A DNA stretch of 64,000 nucleotides from Klebsiella michiganensis (GTDB lineage: Bacteria > Pseudomonadota > Gammaproteobacteria > Enterobacterales > Enterobacteriaceae), in NCBI RefSeq assembly GCF_002925905.1, contig NZ_PRDB01000001.1, positions 62,001-126,000 on the forward strand, read 5' to 3'. Positions 28,415-39,691 of this stretch are shown here, one piece after another; positions within the stretch are counted from its first letter, which is position 1; every line of letters starts with the position of its first letter. The position numbers and the translations under genes were made by a program. A model generated the notes under the pieces. That model worked only from the letters and a program-made list of their open reading frames with translations. It did not search any database and had not been told where the DNA came from.

Positions 28415-29404
28415 ATGAGTCAAACGCCTTTACTAAGCATCGTAGCCGCCGTCTATAACGGCGAAAAATTCCTTGCGCAATTCTTTGAGTGCCTTGAGCA
28501 ACAGCAGCTGGAAAGCTATGAACTGATCCTGGTGAACGACGGGTCGACGGACGGCAGCCTTGCGGTTATCGACCAGTGGAAAGACCGCCTGCAAAACGTG
28601 CTCGTGCTGGAGCAGGAAAACCAGGGCGTGTCGGTGGCGCGCAATACCGGCCTCGCCGCGGCGACGGGTAAGTACCTGACCTTCCCGGATATCGACGATA
28701 AGCTTTACCCGGGCATGTACCGTACGCTTCTGGAGATGGCGGAAAAGGGCAATCTAGACGTCGCCACCTGCAACGGCCGCTACGTCTACGAGACGAAAAA
28801 AGATATCCATCCTATTTTCCCGCTGGACCGGCTACAGTCGACCGGCGTTTTGCCCGGCCACGTCTGGTTAAAGCAGGCGCTGGATTCTCGTAAGTTCCTG
28901 CATGTCACCTGGCTGAATATCTACCGCCGGGAGTTTATCGCCAGCCACCGCTTCCACTTTGAGCCTGGCCTGCGCCATCAGGATATTCCCTGGACCACCG
29001 AAGTGCTGCTGGCGGCAGAACGCGTGCAGTACACCAGCGAACAGTTCTACGATTACTATATTCACTCGGAATCGGTGTCGCATAAGCCGGACAACGACGA
29101 CACGCTGATGCGTTCAGCGCGCCACTATATGAAGATTCTTGAGATGCTGGACGCCATCAACCAGCGTTATCCGGACAAGGTTCGCGATATTTCCGCCTGC
29201 CGCTGGCAGATCGCCAAAGAGGGGCTGGGGATTATTCATACCTTCGATAGCATGAAAGATGAGTCAAAAAAGCATATTATCATTAAAGAGTTCTTTGACC
29301 GCGGTATCTGGCGCCTGATCTGGAAAAACGCCCGTACGTTCCGTCTGCGCTGGCGTCTTGGACGCCGCTATCTGCGCATCAAGCGCTATCGCGACGCGGC
29401 TTAA
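28415..29404 (+). CDS. Family 2 glycosyltransferase of the LPS core locus
   Basis: A 329-residue GT-A transferase. Motifs: LLSIVAAVYNGEKFLAQFFE at about 6-25, ELILVNDGSTDGSL at about 36-49, NTGLAAATGKYLTFPDIDDK at about 77-96 (DxD-type metal site DIDD) and RHQDIPWTTEVLLAA at about 188-202. The C terminus is strongly basic (RLRWRLGRRYLRIKRYR), a likely membrane-surface anchor. It lies 30 bp after wabH and is probably the last gene of that unit. Its donor and acceptor are unknown; by position it should act on the outer core. Confidence 0.85.
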   Translation: MSQTPLLSIVAAVYNGEKFLAQFFECLEQQQLESYELILVNDGSTDGSLAVIDQWKDRLQNVLVLEQENQGVSVARNTGLAAATGKYLTFPDIDDKLYPGMYRTLLEMAEKGNLDVATCNGRYVYETKKDIHPIFPLDRLQSTGVLPGHVWLKQALDSRKFLHVTWLNIYRREFIASHRFHFEPGLRHQDIPWTTEVLLAAERVQYTSEQFYDYYIHSESVSHKPDNDDTLMRSARHYMKILEMLDAINQRYPDKVRDISACRWQIAKEGLGIIHTFDSMKDESKKHIIIKEFFDRGIWRLIWKNARTFRLRWRLGRRYLRIKRYRDAA

Positions 29405-29496
29405 TACTGAATCCCTTAGTTTCCGCCAAAGAGATAGCTTTACGCGGGTTAAATGCTTAGAATTTGCCCGCAAAAACATAAATACGGATAAATCGC

Positions 29497-30770
29497 TTGG
29501 AATTGCTTTATACCGCCCTACTTTACCTCATTCAGCCGCTGGTGTGGCTGCGACTGCTGTTACGCAGCCGTAAGGCCCCTGCCTATCGTAAACGCTGGAA
29601 GGAACGTTATGGCTTCTGCCAGAACAAGGTAGAACCGGGTGGCATCCTGCTGCATTCCGTTTCCGTAGGTGAAACGCTGGCGGCGATTCCGCTGGTGCGC
29701 GCGCTACGCCACCGTTACCCCTATCTGCCGATCACCGTCACCACCATGACGCCAACCGGCTCTGAACGCGCCATGTCCGCTTTCGGCAAAGACGTGCATC
29801 ACGTCTATCTGCCTTACGATCTGCCCGGCGCGATGAACCGTTTCTTCAATACCGTTCAGCCGAAGCTGGTTATCGTCATGGAAACCGAACTGTGGCCGAA
29901 CATGGTCGCCACGCTGCATAAGCGTAAAATCCCGCTGGTAATCGCCAACGCCCGCCTCTCCGAACGCTCGGCGAAAGGCTATGCCAAACTGGGGAAATTT
30001 ATGCGTCGGCTGCTGAGCCGCATTACCCTTATCGCCGCGCAGAATGAAGAAGACGCCAGCCGCTTTATCGCTCTTGGCCTGAAACGCAATCAGCTGGCGG
30101 TCACCGGCAGCCTGAAGTTTGATATTTCGGTCACGCCAGAGCTGGCGGCTCGCGCCATCACCCTGCGCCGCCAGTGGGCGCCGCATCGCCAGGTATGGAT
30201 TGCCACCAGCACCCACGACGGCGAAGAACAAATTATTCTTCAGGCGCATAAGCAGCTGCTGGAGCGTTTCCCCAACCTGCTGCTGATCCTTGTCCCGCGC
30301 CATCCGGAGCGCTTCGGCGACGCCCGCGAGATGGTGCAGAAAGCGGGAATGAGCTACACCCTGCGCAGCACCGGCGAAATCCCGTCGAACAGTACCCAGG
30401 TGGTGATTGGCGATACCATGGGCGAGCTGATGCTGCTGTACGGTATTGCCGACCTCGCGTTTGTCGGCGGTAGCCTGGTGGAGCGCGGCGGCCATAACCC
30501 GCTGGAGCCCGCCGCCCATGCGATACCGGTACTGATGGGTCCGCACACGTTCAACTTCAAAGATATCTGCGCCAAGCTGCAGCAGGACGATGGACTGATT
30601 ACCGTCACCGACGCCGACTCGCTGGTAACGCAGGTGTCTAACCTGCTGACCGATGAGGATTACCGTCTGTGGTACGGTCGCCATGCGGTGGAAGTTCTGC
30701 ACCAAAACCAGGGCGCGCTCTCCCGTCTGCTACAGTTATTGCAACCCTATCTGCCGCAGCGGAGCCACTA

Positions 30771-30771
<1 letters not shown>
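29497..30771 (+). CDS. waaA: 3-deoxy-D-manno-octulosonate (Kdo) transferase
   Basis: Essential GT30 enzyme that adds two Kdo residues from CMP-Kdo to lipid IVA at the inner membrane. It has 424 residues, about the E. coli length. An N-terminal membrane anchor ([18 protein letters not shown]) precedes [20 protein letters not shown] at about 51-70 (catalytic Glu), [20 protein letters not shown] and [20 protein letters not shown] at about 325-344. The start is TTG at 29497 (as in E. coli); no ATG fits. The gap 29405-29496 is AT-rich and likely carries its own promoter. Stop and waaE start overlap (TAATG). Confidence 0.96.
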
Positions 30772-32020
<1,249 letters not shown>

Positions 32021-32039
32021 TCCTGCGCCATCGGGCTCT

Positions 32040-32126
32040 TCCCGGAGGCGATGCTGCGCATCTGTCCGGGCTACCGGACCAAGCGCAGCCCTGTAGCCCG
32101 GCTAAGCGCAGCGCAAGCCGGGTTCA
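32040..32126. repeat. REP/BIME-type palindromic repeat pair between coaD and mutM
   Basis: One unit reads cccggaggcgatgctgcgca then tctgtccgggctac, the other gtagcccggctaagcgcagc then gcaagccgggtt. The second unit type is the same one multiplied at 60466-61318. It lies between convergent genes. Confidence 0.85.
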
Positions 32127-32142
32127 CGGCAACCCCCGCACT

Positions 32143-32952
32143 TTACTTCTGGCACTGGCGACAATAAAACGTCGCCCGTTGGGCGTGTTTACTGCCGATA
32201 ACCGGCGTCCCGCAAATGCGGCACGGCTCGCCCTTGCGGCCATACACCTGCAGCTCCTGGGCAAAGTAGCCCGGTTTACCGTCGCTTTGCAGGAAATCTT
32301 TCAGCGTCGTCCCGCCCTGTTCGATGGAGCGCAGCAGGACCAGCTTAATCACTTTCACCAGCTGCTCGCACTCCTCGCGCGACAGCGAAGAGGCCAGCCT
32401 GTCGGGGTGAATACCCGCCGAAAAGAGCGATTCGCTGGCGTAGATATTGCCCACGCCAACCACCAGCTTATTATCCATTAGCCAGGGCTTAATCGCGGTT
32501 TTCTTCTTCGCGCACTTCGCCTGCAGATAATCGGCGTTGAACTCATCGCTCAGCGGCTCCGGCCCCAGATGCGCCAGCACCGGATGCCCTTCCAGCGCTT
32601 TGGTCCACAGCCAGGCGCCAAAACGACGCGGGTCGGTATAGCGCAGCACCTTGCCGTTACTCATCACCAGGTCCACGTGATCGTGTTTTTCCGCGGGCAG
32701 CTCTTCGCTCAGGATACGCAGGCTTCCCGACATCCCAAGGTGGACGATAATCCAGCCGTCGGGCAGTTCCAGCAGCAGATATTTAGCGCGGCGGCGTACG
32801 CTGAGCACCGGAACGTCGCTCAGACGATAGATCTCTTCAGAAACGGGCCAGCGCAGGCGCCCGTTGCGCACAACGGCGTGCAGGATGGTGGCTCCCACCA
32901 GGTGCGGCTCAATGCCGCGGCGGCTGGTTTCTACTTCAGGTAATTCAGGCAT
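32143..32952 (-). CDS. mutM: Formamidopyrimidine-DNA glycosylase
   Basis: Base-excision repair enzyme that removes 8-oxoguanine and formamidopyrimidines and cuts the strand by beta/delta-elimination. With the ATG at 32952 it has 269 residues. The N terminus [17 protein letters not shown] has the catalytic Pro2 and Glu3; Lys57 lies in [10 protein letters not shown]; the helix-two-turn-helix is about 150-175 ([20 protein letters not shown]); the C-terminal zinc finger is C-x2-C-x16-C-x2-C (CRICG, then CRQCQK). A five-residue upstream extension (MFEKR) is not used because Pro2 must follow the initiator Met. Confidence 0.97.
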   Translation of the reverse strand: MPELPEVETSRRGIEPHLVGATILHAVVRNGRLRWPVSEEIYRLSDVPVLSVRRRAKYLLLELPDGWIIVHLGMSGSLRILSEELPAEKHDHVDLVMSNGKVLRYTDPRRFGAWLWTKALEGHPVLAHLGPEPLSDEFNADYLQAKCAKKKTAIKPWLMDNKLVVGVGNIYASESLFSAGIHPDRLASSLSREECEQLVKVIKLVLLRSIEQGGTTLKDFLQSDGKPGYFAQELQVYGRKGEPCRICGTPVIGSKHAQRATFYCRQCQK

Positions 32953-33105
32953 TCTTTTCTCGAACAAAAACGGCAGGATGCACTATCTTACCGCGTTCAG
33001 CGACGAGGTTCAGGGCAATTATTGTTCAGCATGCTCTTCCGCCTGGCGCAGGGGGTAAACGTTCGCCAGCGCCAACGGTGTAGACGGTAGCGTAGTCTTG
33101 ATAAC

Positions 33106-33135
33106 AAAAAACCCCGCCGAGGCGGGGTTTTTCTT
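33106..33135 (-). terminator. Rho-independent terminator after rpmG
   Basis: The stem aaccccgcc/ggcggggtt with a two-base loop and T-runs on both sides lies 17 bp downstream of the rpmG stop on the minus strand. It separates rpmBG from mutM, 150 bp further on. The stretch 32953-33105 is otherwise without recognisable features apart from the mutM promoter it must contain. Confidence 0.9.
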
Positions 33136-33151
33136 TACAAGGAATCTAAAA

Positions 33152-33322
<171 letters not shown>

Positions 33323-33339
33323 TTATTTCCTCTAAGTAC

Positions 33340-33597
<258 letters not shown>

Positions 33598-33792
33598 TTA
33601 GCTCGAGCTTCGTATGGGGTATTGGCGCCTCGTCAGGCTTTACAGCCCGGTCATCGCAGTTCTAAGCGAACTCTCGATTGCCAGGCCCAAATGCCAAACC
33701 CGAGATTCTCAAAGGTGGCGTAGTATACGCTGACTCGGCGATGTGCTCAAGTCCCGAACAGACAAAGATCCCGATGGATCGCGCGATCGGGG

Positions 33793-34458
33793 CTAAATCC
33801 AGCCGCGTTCAGCAAAAGATACGTACGCTCCGCGGCCAATAACAAGGTGATCCAGCACACGTATATCCATGAATCGACAACATTTTATCACTCTTTCGGT
33901 AATCAACCTGTCGGCCTTGCTCGGCTCAGGACTACCGGATGGATGATTATGTGCCAGGATCACCGCGGCGGCGTTCACTTTGATGGCTTCGCGTACGATT
34001 TCTCGCGGATGCACCTCAACGTGGCTAAGAGTACCAGAAAAAAGGCGGCTATGTTTCAATACCCGGTTCTGATTATCTAAAAAGATCACCATGAAGATCT
34101 CACGCTCTTCGTCGGCCAGCTGGCTTTGCAGAAATTCCCGCGTCATCGACGGGGTAACCAGCGAGGGTTCTTCCGTCATTCGCAGGCTAAAATAGCGTCG
34201 CGCCAGTTCAGCAATCCCTTTTAGCTGCGCATATTTCGCCAGACCAATGCCTTCCACCTCTGCAAACTGCGACTCCTCCGCCGATAGCAGGCCGTACAGC
34301 GAGCCAAAACGCTGTAGCAGCTCCCGCGAAAATGTCATCACGTCCTGCGTGCGGGTACCGGTACGTAAAAATAGCGCCAACAGCTCAATATCCGACAAAA
34401 CTTCGATACCGTAGCGCTGCATCTTTTCCCTCGGCATGAGGGATTCTTGTATTTCCAT
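33793..34458 (-). CDS. radC: RadC-family JAMM-domain protein
   Basis: A 221-residue member of the RadC/YsdA family. N-terminal helix-hairpin-helix region about 25-95 ([20 protein letters not shown]) and a C-terminal JAB/MPN domain about 100-221 with the metal motif [11 protein letters not shown], then [17 protein letters not shown] (H-x-H-x7-D). Despite the old name it is not established as a RecA-dependent repair protein; its function is unknown. The ATG at 34458 matches the E. coli length; the frame extends 21 residues upstream without support. It diverges from coaBC. Confidence 0.93.
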   Translation of the reverse strand: MEIQESLMPREKMQRYGIEVLSDIELLALFLRTGTRTQDVMTFSRELLQRFGSLYGLLSAEESQFAEVEGIGLAKYAQLKGIAELARRYFSLRMTEEPSLVTPSMTREFLQSQLADEEREIFMVIFLDNQNRVLKHSRLFSGTLSHVEVHPREIVREAIKVNAAAVILAHNHPSGSPEPSKADRLITERVIKCCRFMDIRVLDHLVIGRGAYVSFAERGWI

Positions 34459-34633
34459 CGCGGCATCTCCTTCCCACTGCGCGCTATCCTGGCACAGCCT
34501 TTTTGCGCCGCCGAGACGCAAGTTTTATCCCTGCGTAGCGCCTCGCAAAGTGTATCTCCGCGAGGCACACGATGCCGTCAGGATTGTGATAAGATGCGCG
34601 AATTCTGGTGTACCGCAACAGGAAAAAATCATG

Positions 34634-35845
34634 ATGAGTCTGGCTGGTAAAAAGATCGTTCTTGGCGTGAGCGGCGGCATTGCTGCCTATAAAACGCCGG
34701 AACTGGTGCGCCGCCTGCGTGACCGCGGCGCGGATGTCCGCGTCGCCATGACGGAAGCCGCAAAAGCCTTCATTACGCCATTAAGTCTACAGGCGGTATC
34801 CGGTTATCCGGTTTCCGACAGCCTGCTCGACCCGGCCGCCGAAGCGGCGATGGGCCATATTGAGCTGGGGAAATGGGCCGACCTGGTCATTCTCGCCCCC
34901 GCCACCGCCGACCTAATCGCTCGCGTCGCGGCAGGGATGGCCAACGATCTCGTTTCGACGATTTGTCTCGCTACGCCCTCGCCGGTCGCCGTCGTGCCCG
35001 CCATGAATCAGCAGATGTATCGCGCCGCCGCCACTCAGCATAATCTGGACGTCATTGCCGCCCGCGGTCTGCTGGTCTGGGGCCCGGACAGCGGCAGCCA
35101 GGCCTGCGGCGATGTTGGCCCGGGGCGGATGCTGGACCCGCTGACCATTGTGGATATGGCCGCGCAGCATTTCTCGCCTGTCAAAGATTTGCAACATCTG
35201 AACATCATGATTACCGCGGGCCCCACCCGCGAGCCGCTGGATCCGGTGCGTTATATCACCAATCACAGTTCTGGTAAGATGGGCTTCGCGATTGCCGCCG
35301 CCGCCGCGCGCCGCGGGGCGAACGTCACGCTGGTGAGCGGCCCGGTTTCGCTGCCTACGCCGCCGTTTGTACACAGAATTGATGTCACCACCGCGCTGGA
35401 AATGGAAGCCGCGGTGCAAAACAGCGCGCCTCAGCAGCATATTTTTATTGGCTGTGCGGCGGTCGCTGACTACCGTGCGGTCGCCATCGCCGAAGAAAAA
35501 ATCAAAAAACAAGGTGATGAATTAACCCTGAAAATGGTTAAAAATCCGGATATCGTCGCAGGGGTCGCCGCGCTTAAGGCCAACCGCCCTTACGTCGTTG
35601 GGTTTGCCGCCGAAACAAATAATGTGGAAGAATACGCACGGCAAAAGCGAGCCCGCAAAAATCTTGATCTGATTTGCGCCAATGATGTTTCTCAGCCAAA
35701 TCAGGGATTTAACAGCGACAGCAATGCATTACACCTTTTCTGGCAGGAGGGAGATAAGCGCTTACCACTTGAGCGCAAGGAACTCCTGGGCCAATTATTA
35801 CTCGACGAGATCGTTACCCGTTATGATGAAAAAAATCGACGTTAA
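34634..35845 (+). CDS. coaBC: Bifunctional phosphopantothenoylcysteine synthetase/decarboxylase
   Basis: Two CoA-pathway steps in one FMN protein: CTP-dependent coupling of cysteine to 4'-phosphopantothenate, then decarboxylation. It is 403 residues (E. coli 406; three are missing near 290, KIKKQGDEL). CoaC half: [20 protein letters not shown] at about 5-24, the catalytic His in [20 protein letters not shown], and [14 protein letters not shown]. CoaB half: [20 protein letters not shown] at about 193-212 and [14 protein letters not shown]. The start is the second of two ATGs (34634); the long upstream frame is not used. It overlaps dut at the 3' end. Confidence 0.96.
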   Translation: MSLAGKKIVLGVSGGIAAYKTPELVRRLRDRGADVRVAMTEAAKAFITPLSLQAVSGYPVSDSLLDPAAEAAMGHIELGKWADLVILAPATADLIARVAAGMANDLVSTICLATPSPVAVVPAMNQQMYRAAATQHNLDVIAARGLLVWGPDSGSQACGDVGPGRMLDPLTIVDMAAQHFSPVKDLQHLNIMITAGPTREPLDPVRYITNHSSGKMGFAIAAAAARRGANVTLVSGPVSLPTPPFVHRIDVTTALEMEAAVQNSAPQQHIFIGCAAVADYRAVAIAEEKIKKQGDELTLKMVKNPDIVAGVAALKANRPYVVGFAAETNNVEEYARQKRARKNLDLICANDVSQPNQGFNSDSNALHLFWQEGDKRLPLERKELLGQLLLDEIVTRYDEKNRR

Positions 35846-36281
35846 GATTCTGGACCCGCGTGTTGGTCAGCAATTTCCGCTGCCGACCTATGCCACCTCC
35901 GGCTCCGCCGGACTTGACCTGCGAGCCTGTCTCGATGACGCCGTAGAGCTGGCTCCTGGCGCAACGACCCTCGTGCCAACCGGTCTGGCGATTCATATTG
36001 CCGATCCCTCTCTGGCGGCGGTGATTCTCCCGCGCTCCGGACTGGGCCATAAGCACGGCGTCGTACTGGGTAACCTGGTCGGTCTGATTGATTCTGACTA
36101 TCAGGGCCAGCTGATGGTTTCCGTCTGGAACCGCAGCCAGCAGAGCTTCAGCATCGAACCCGGCGAGCGTATCGCGCAAATGGTGTTTGTGCCCGTTGTG
36201 CAGGCAGAATTTAACCTGGTGGAAGATTTTGACGCCACCGATCGCGGCGAAGGCGGCTTCGGTCACTCAGGGCGTCAATAA
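35823..36281 (+). CDS. dut: Deoxyuridine 5'-triphosphate nucleotidohydrolase
   Basis: Trimeric dUTPase of 152 residues, same length as E. coli: hydrolyses dUTP to dUMP, keeping uracil out of DNA and feeding thymidylate synthesis. All five family motifs are visible: [11 protein letters not shown] at about 29-39, [12 protein letters not shown] at about 69-80, [18 protein letters not shown] at about 87-104, [11 protein letters not shown] at about 116-126, and [10 protein letters not shown] at the C terminus. The start (ATGATGAAA at 35823) lies inside the end of coaBC, a 23-base overlap also seen in E. coli. Confidence 0.97.
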   Translation: MMKKIDVKILDPRVGQQFPLPTYATSGSAGLDLRACLDDAVELAPGATTLVPTGLAIHIADPSLAAVILPRSGLGHKHGVVLGNLVGLIDSDYQGQLMVSVWNRSQQSFSIEPGERIAQMVFVPVVQAEFNLVEDFDATDRGEGGFGHSGRQ

Positions 36282-36458
36282 GCCCGGCGATAGACAAAAC
36301 TCTTTCGGGGCGCTGCCGGCAAAAGGGCTGCCTGAAGGATGAAGTGGAACCAGCATCGCAAAGCGCACTAATGCAATAACATCACCGCAGGCAACAGCTT
36401 GCGGTCGCTTTGTGGGTGCCTGCCTGACAAGTGCTTTTTTTCAGGGGTATTTTAAAAC

Positions 36459-37055
36459 ATGGCAGAAAAACAAACTGCGAAAAGGAATCGTCGCGAAGAA
36501 ATACTTCAATCTCTGGCGCTAATGCTTGAATCCAGCGATGGAAGTCAGCGCATTACCACAGCGAAACTGGCGGCGTCCGTTGGCGTATCCGAAGCGGCTC
36601 TGTATCGGCACTTCCCGAGCAAGACCCGCATGTTTGACAGCCTGATTGAATTTATTGAAGACAGCCTGATTACGCGCATCAATTTGATTTTAAAAGATGA
36701 AAAAGACACCTCAGCGCGCCTGCGTCTGATTGTGCTGTTGATTCTTGGGTTTGGCGAGCGTAATCCTGGGCTGACAAGAATTCTGACCGGCCATGCGCTG
36801 ATGTTTGAACAGGACCGTCTTCAGGACCGCATCAATCAGCTGTTCGAGCGCATTGAAGTTCAGCTGCGTCAGGTGTTGCGTGAAAAGAAAATGCGCGAAG
36901 GCGAAGGCTATACCGTCGATGAAGCCCTGCTGGCCAGCCAGCTATTGGCATTCTGCGAAGGGATGCTATCGCGCTTTGTGCGCAGCGAGTTTAAATATCG
37001 CCCGACGGACGATTTTGACGCCCGCTGGCCGCTGGTCGCCGCCCAGCTGAAATAA
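36459..37055 (+). CDS. slmA: Nucleoid occlusion factor SlmA
   Basis: TetR-family DNA-binding protein that blocks FtsZ polymerisation over the nucleoid. It has 198 residues, as in E. coli. N-terminal helix-turn-helix at about 10-60 ([20 protein letters not shown], then [20 protein letters not shown]). The C-terminal dimerisation domain is intact. The 177 bp after dut include a GC-rich inverted segment and an AT-rich stretch just before the ATG that probably contains its own promoter. It is convergent with pyrE. Confidence 0.97.
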   Translation: MAEKQTAKRNRREEILQSLALMLESSDGSQRITTAKLAASVGVSEAALYRHFPSKTRMFDSLIEFIEDSLITRINLILKDEKDTSARLRLIVLLILGFGERNPGLTRILTGHALMFEQDRLQDRINQLFERIEVQLRQVLREKKMREGEGYTVDEALLASQLLAFCEGMLSRFVRSEFKYRPTDDFDARWPLVAAQLK

Positions 37056-37070
37056 TTCTCGCCGGTCTCT

Positions 37071-37094
37071 GTGCAGCCCGAAGGGCTGCATCTC
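37071..37094 (+). terminator. Possible terminator of slmA
   Basis: The hairpin tgcagcccgaagggctgca lies about 18 bp after the slmA stop and is followed by tctctt, a weak T-rich tract. It is plausible as a terminator but not strong. Confidence 0.5.
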
Positions 37095-37207
37095 TTCCCG
37101 CAGGAATGCCCGGCATTATCCGCATTGATACCCAGGCGCTCTTCTCGCCTCGGCTGGCCGTTTTGCCAGCAATCGACCCGACAGACCGTTGCCTGCCGGG
37201 CAGATGT

Positions 37208-37849
37208 TTATACGCCGTACGCTTCGCGATAGGCGCGAACGGCAGTCAGGTGTTCAGCCATTTCCGGCTTCTCTTCCAGATAGCTAATCAGGTCTTTCAG
37301 CGTCACGATGGAAATTACTTTACAGCCGTAGTCGCGCTCAACTTCCTGAATCGCGGAGATTTCGCCGCGTCCGCGTTCCTGACGATCCAGAGAGATCAGT
37401 ACGCCGGCCAGCTCAGCGCCGTTGGCCTGAATAATTTCCATCGATTCCCGAATCGCGGTGCCTGCGGTAATCACATCATCCACCAGCATCACGCGGCCCT
37501 GCAGCGCACTCCCCACCAGGTTTCCGCCCTCGCCGTGAGTCTTCGCCTCTTTGCGGTTAAAGCAGTAAGGCAGATCGCGGTCATGGTGTTCCGCCAGCGC
37601 GACCGCCGTGGTAGTGGCGATAGGGATGCCTTTATAGGCCGGGCCGAACAGCAGGTCAAAATCAATCCCGGAATCCACCAGCGCTTCGGCGTAAAAACGG
37701 CCTAACAGTGCCAGATCGCGCCCGGTATTAAACAGGCCGGCGTTGAAGAAATAGGGGCTCTTGCGCCCGGATTTCAGCGTAAACTCGCCAAACTTAAGTA
37801 CCTGCTTGTTAAGCGCAAACTCAATAAACTGGCGCTGATACGGTTTCAT
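37208..37849 (-). CDS. pyrE: Orotate phosphoribosyltransferase
   Basis: Pyrimidine biosynthesis: orotate + PRPP to OMP. It is 213 residues with the ATG at 37849 ([16 protein letters not shown]), as in E. coli; a five-residue longer form from 37864 is unlikely. The PRPP-binding motif [20 protein letters not shown] is at about 120-139; [16 protein letters not shown] at about 26-41 contacts orotate. It is second in the rph-pyrE operon and is controlled by UTP-sensitive attenuation at the hairpin 33 bp upstream. Confidence 0.97.
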   Translation of the reverse strand: MKPYQRQFIEFALNKQVLKFGEFTLKSGRKSPYFFNAGLFNTGRDLALLGRFYAEALVDSGIDFDLLFGPAYKGIPIATTTAVALAEHHDRDLPYCFNRKEAKTHGEGGNLVGSALQGRVMLVDDVITAGTAIRESMEIIQANGAELAGVLISLDRQERGRGEISAIQEVERDYGCKVISIVTLKDLISYLEEKPEMAEHLTAVRAYREAYGV

Positions 37850-37881
37850 GGATTCGCTCCTCATCTTACTTTTCTACGGAC

Positions 37882-37909
37882 AAAAAAAAGGCGACTTCTC
37901 AGTCGCCTT
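37882..37909 (-). promoter_or_regulatory. pyrE attenuator (rph-pyrE intercistronic terminator)
   Basis: On the minus strand the stem aaggcgactgagaagtcgcctt is followed by T8. It begins five bases after the rph stop codon. This is the known arrangement by which ribosomes finishing rph keep close to RNA polymerase when UTP is low and prevent the hairpin from forming. The spacing between the rph stop and stem is right for working attenuation. Confidence 0.92.
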
Positions 37910-37914
37910 AAAAA

Positions 37915-38631
37915 CTAGTTTTGCAACGCCGCCTTCTGCGTCGTGACAATGGATTCGATACCCCCCCGGGCCAATGCCAGCAGGGTGAGGAGTTCTTCAT
38001 GGGTGAACGGCTCGCCTTCCGCCGTACCCTGCACCTCAATGATGCGGCCATCTTCGGTCATCACCACGTTCATATCGGTTTCCGCCGCGGAATCTTCAAC
38101 GTATTCCAGATCGCAAATCGCTTCGCCATTCACGATGCCTACGGAGACCGCCGCCACCATTCCTTTCATCGGGTTGGTTTTCAGCTTACCGGCCGCGACC
38201 AGCTTATTCAGCGCATCGGCCAGCGCCACGCAGGCTCCGGTGATAGACGCGGTACGGGTGCCACCGTCTGCCTGCAGCACATCGCAGTCCAGAGTGATGG
38301 TGAACTCACCCAGCGCTTTCAGGTCAACCGCAGCGCGCAGCGCACGCGCGATCAGGCGCTGGATTTCCATGGTGCGTCCGCCCTGCTTACCTTTTGCGGC
38401 TTCACGCGCGTTACGCGTGTGGGTAGAACGCGGCAGCATGCCGTATTCGGCGGTGATCCACCCCTGGCCCTGGCCTTTCAGAAAGCGCGGCACGCCTTCA
38501 TCAATAGAAGCGGTGCACAATACTTTCGTGTCACCAAATTCGACCAGCACGGAGCCTTCTGCGTGTTTTGTGTAGTTACGGGTCAGGGTTACTGGGCGCA
38601 CTTGATTAGCGCTACGGCCTGCTGGACGCAT
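37915..38631 (-). CDS. rph: RNase PH (full length)
   Basis: Phosphorolytic 3'-5' exoribonuclease that trims tRNA 3' ends. It has 238 residues with the ATG at 38631 ([20 protein letters not shown]). Conserved elements: [20 protein letters not shown], the RNase PH signature [20 protein letters not shown] at about 59-78, and [20 protein letters not shown] at about 116-135 (phosphate site). Unlike E. coli K-12, whose rph-1 frameshift starves pyrE, this frame runs undisturbed to its natural end. Divergent from yicC. Confidence 0.97.
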   Translation of the reverse strand: MRPAGRSANQVRPVTLTRNYTKHAEGSVLVEFGDTKVLCTASIDEGVPRFLKGQGQGWITAEYGMLPRSTHTRNAREAAKGKQGGRTMEIQRLIARALRAAVDLKALGEFTITLDCDVLQADGGTRTASITGACVALADALNKLVAAGKLKTNPMKGMVAAVSVGIVNGEAICDLEYVEDSAAETDMNVVMTEDGRIIEVQGTAEGEPFTHEELLTLLALARGGIESIVTTQKAALQN

Positions 38632-38754
38632 GATGTTCTCCGGCTTGAAACGAATGTGGCTGCGCATTATACGGATAATGCGCGCTTATTCCTATCCTGA
38701 TAAGGCCTCGAAAGCTATAATCCACCCCACTCTCCTTTAAAAACAGGAACGTCT

Positions 38755-39618
38755 ATGATCCGCAGTATGACCGCCTACGCCCGGCGTGAAATCAAGGGTG
38801 AATGGGGTAGCGCCGCGTGGGAACTGCGCTCGGTAAACCAACGATATCTGGAAACCTACTTCCGCCTGCCGGAGCAGTTCCGTAGCCTGGAGCCCGTGGT
38901 GCGTGAACGTATTCGCTCCCGTCTGACCCGCGGTAAAGTCGAATGTACCCTGCGTTTTGAGCAGGACCCGAGCGCGCAGGGTGAGCTGATCCTTAACGAA
39001 AAACTGGCAAAGCAGCTGGTTAACGCCGCCAACTGGGTCAAAATGCAGAGCGACGAAGGCGAAATCAATCCGGTCGATATTCTGCGCTGGCCTGGCGTGA
39101 TGTCGGCCCATGAACAGGATCTGGACGCCATTGCCGCCGAAATTCTGGGCGCGTTAAACGGTGCGCTGGATGACTTTATCGTCGCCCGCGAAACCGAAGG
39201 CCAGGCGCTGAAAGCGCTGATCGAACAGCGTCTCGATGGCGTGACGGCCGAGGTAGCTAAAGTACGTGCCCATATGCCGGAAATTTTGCAGTGGCAGCGC
39301 GAGCGTCTGGTTGCCAAGCTGGAAGATGCGGAAGTGCAGCTGGAAAACAACCGCCTCGAGCAGGAGCTGGTGCTGATGGCGCAGCGTATAGACGTCGCCG
39401 AAGAGCTGGATCGTCTGGAAGCGCACGTGAAAGAGACGTGGAATATCCTGAAGAAGAAAGAAGCGGTCGGTCGCCGCCTCGACTTTATGATGCAGGAGTT
39501 CAACCGCGAGTCGAACACCCTGGCGTCTAAATCAATCAATGCAGAAGTGACGAACTCCGCCATTGAGCTGAAAGTGCTGATCGAACAAATGCGCGAGCAG
39601 ATCCAGAATATAGAGTAA
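38755..39618 (+). CDS. yicC: YicC family endoribonuclease
   Basis: A 287-residue protein with the YicC-like N-terminal domain (MIRSMTAYARREIKGEWGSA at about 1-20, SVNQRYLETYFRLPEQF) and the C-terminal DUF1732 domain (GRRLDFMMQEFNRESNTLAS at about 242-261, then ELKVLIEQMREQIQNIE). E. coli YicC has been reported to be an endoribonuclease acting on sRNA such as RyhB. The middle is predicted coiled coil. An AAACAGGA ribosome binding site precedes the ATG. It is monocistronic with a terminator 30 bp after the stop. Confidence 0.94.
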   Translation: MIRSMTAYARREIKGEWGSAAWELRSVNQRYLETYFRLPEQFRSLEPVVRERIRSRLTRGKVECTLRFEQDPSAQGELILNEKLAKQLVNAANWVKMQSDEGEINPVDILRWPGVMSAHEQDLDAIAAEILGALNGALDDFIVARETEGQALKALIEQRLDGVTAEVAKVRAHMPEILQWQRERLVAKLEDAEVQLENNRLEQELVLMAQRIDVAEELDRLEAHVKETWNILKKKEAVGRRLDFMMQEFNRESNTLASKSINAEVTNSAIELKVLIEQMREQIQNIE

Positions 39619-39649
39619 CGGTTTTTCGCTCGCCAACCCACGCACGGAC

Positions 39650-39681
39650 AAAAGGCCATGGTAAATCATGGCCTTTTATTT
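39650..39681. terminator. Terminator after yicC
   Basis: The hairpin aaaaggccatggtaaatcat pairs with atggcctttt, followed by attttc. Symmetric A and T tracts allow use from both yicC and the convergent ClC gene, whose stop is about 10 bases away. Confidence 0.88.
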
Positions 39682-39691
39682 TCACTGCGTT

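Noticed and set aside
34436-34633. N-terminal extension of CoaBC overlapping radC
   Set aside because: It has no homology to CoaBC proteins, overlaps the divergent radC start, and the ATG at 34634 gives the expected N terminus.
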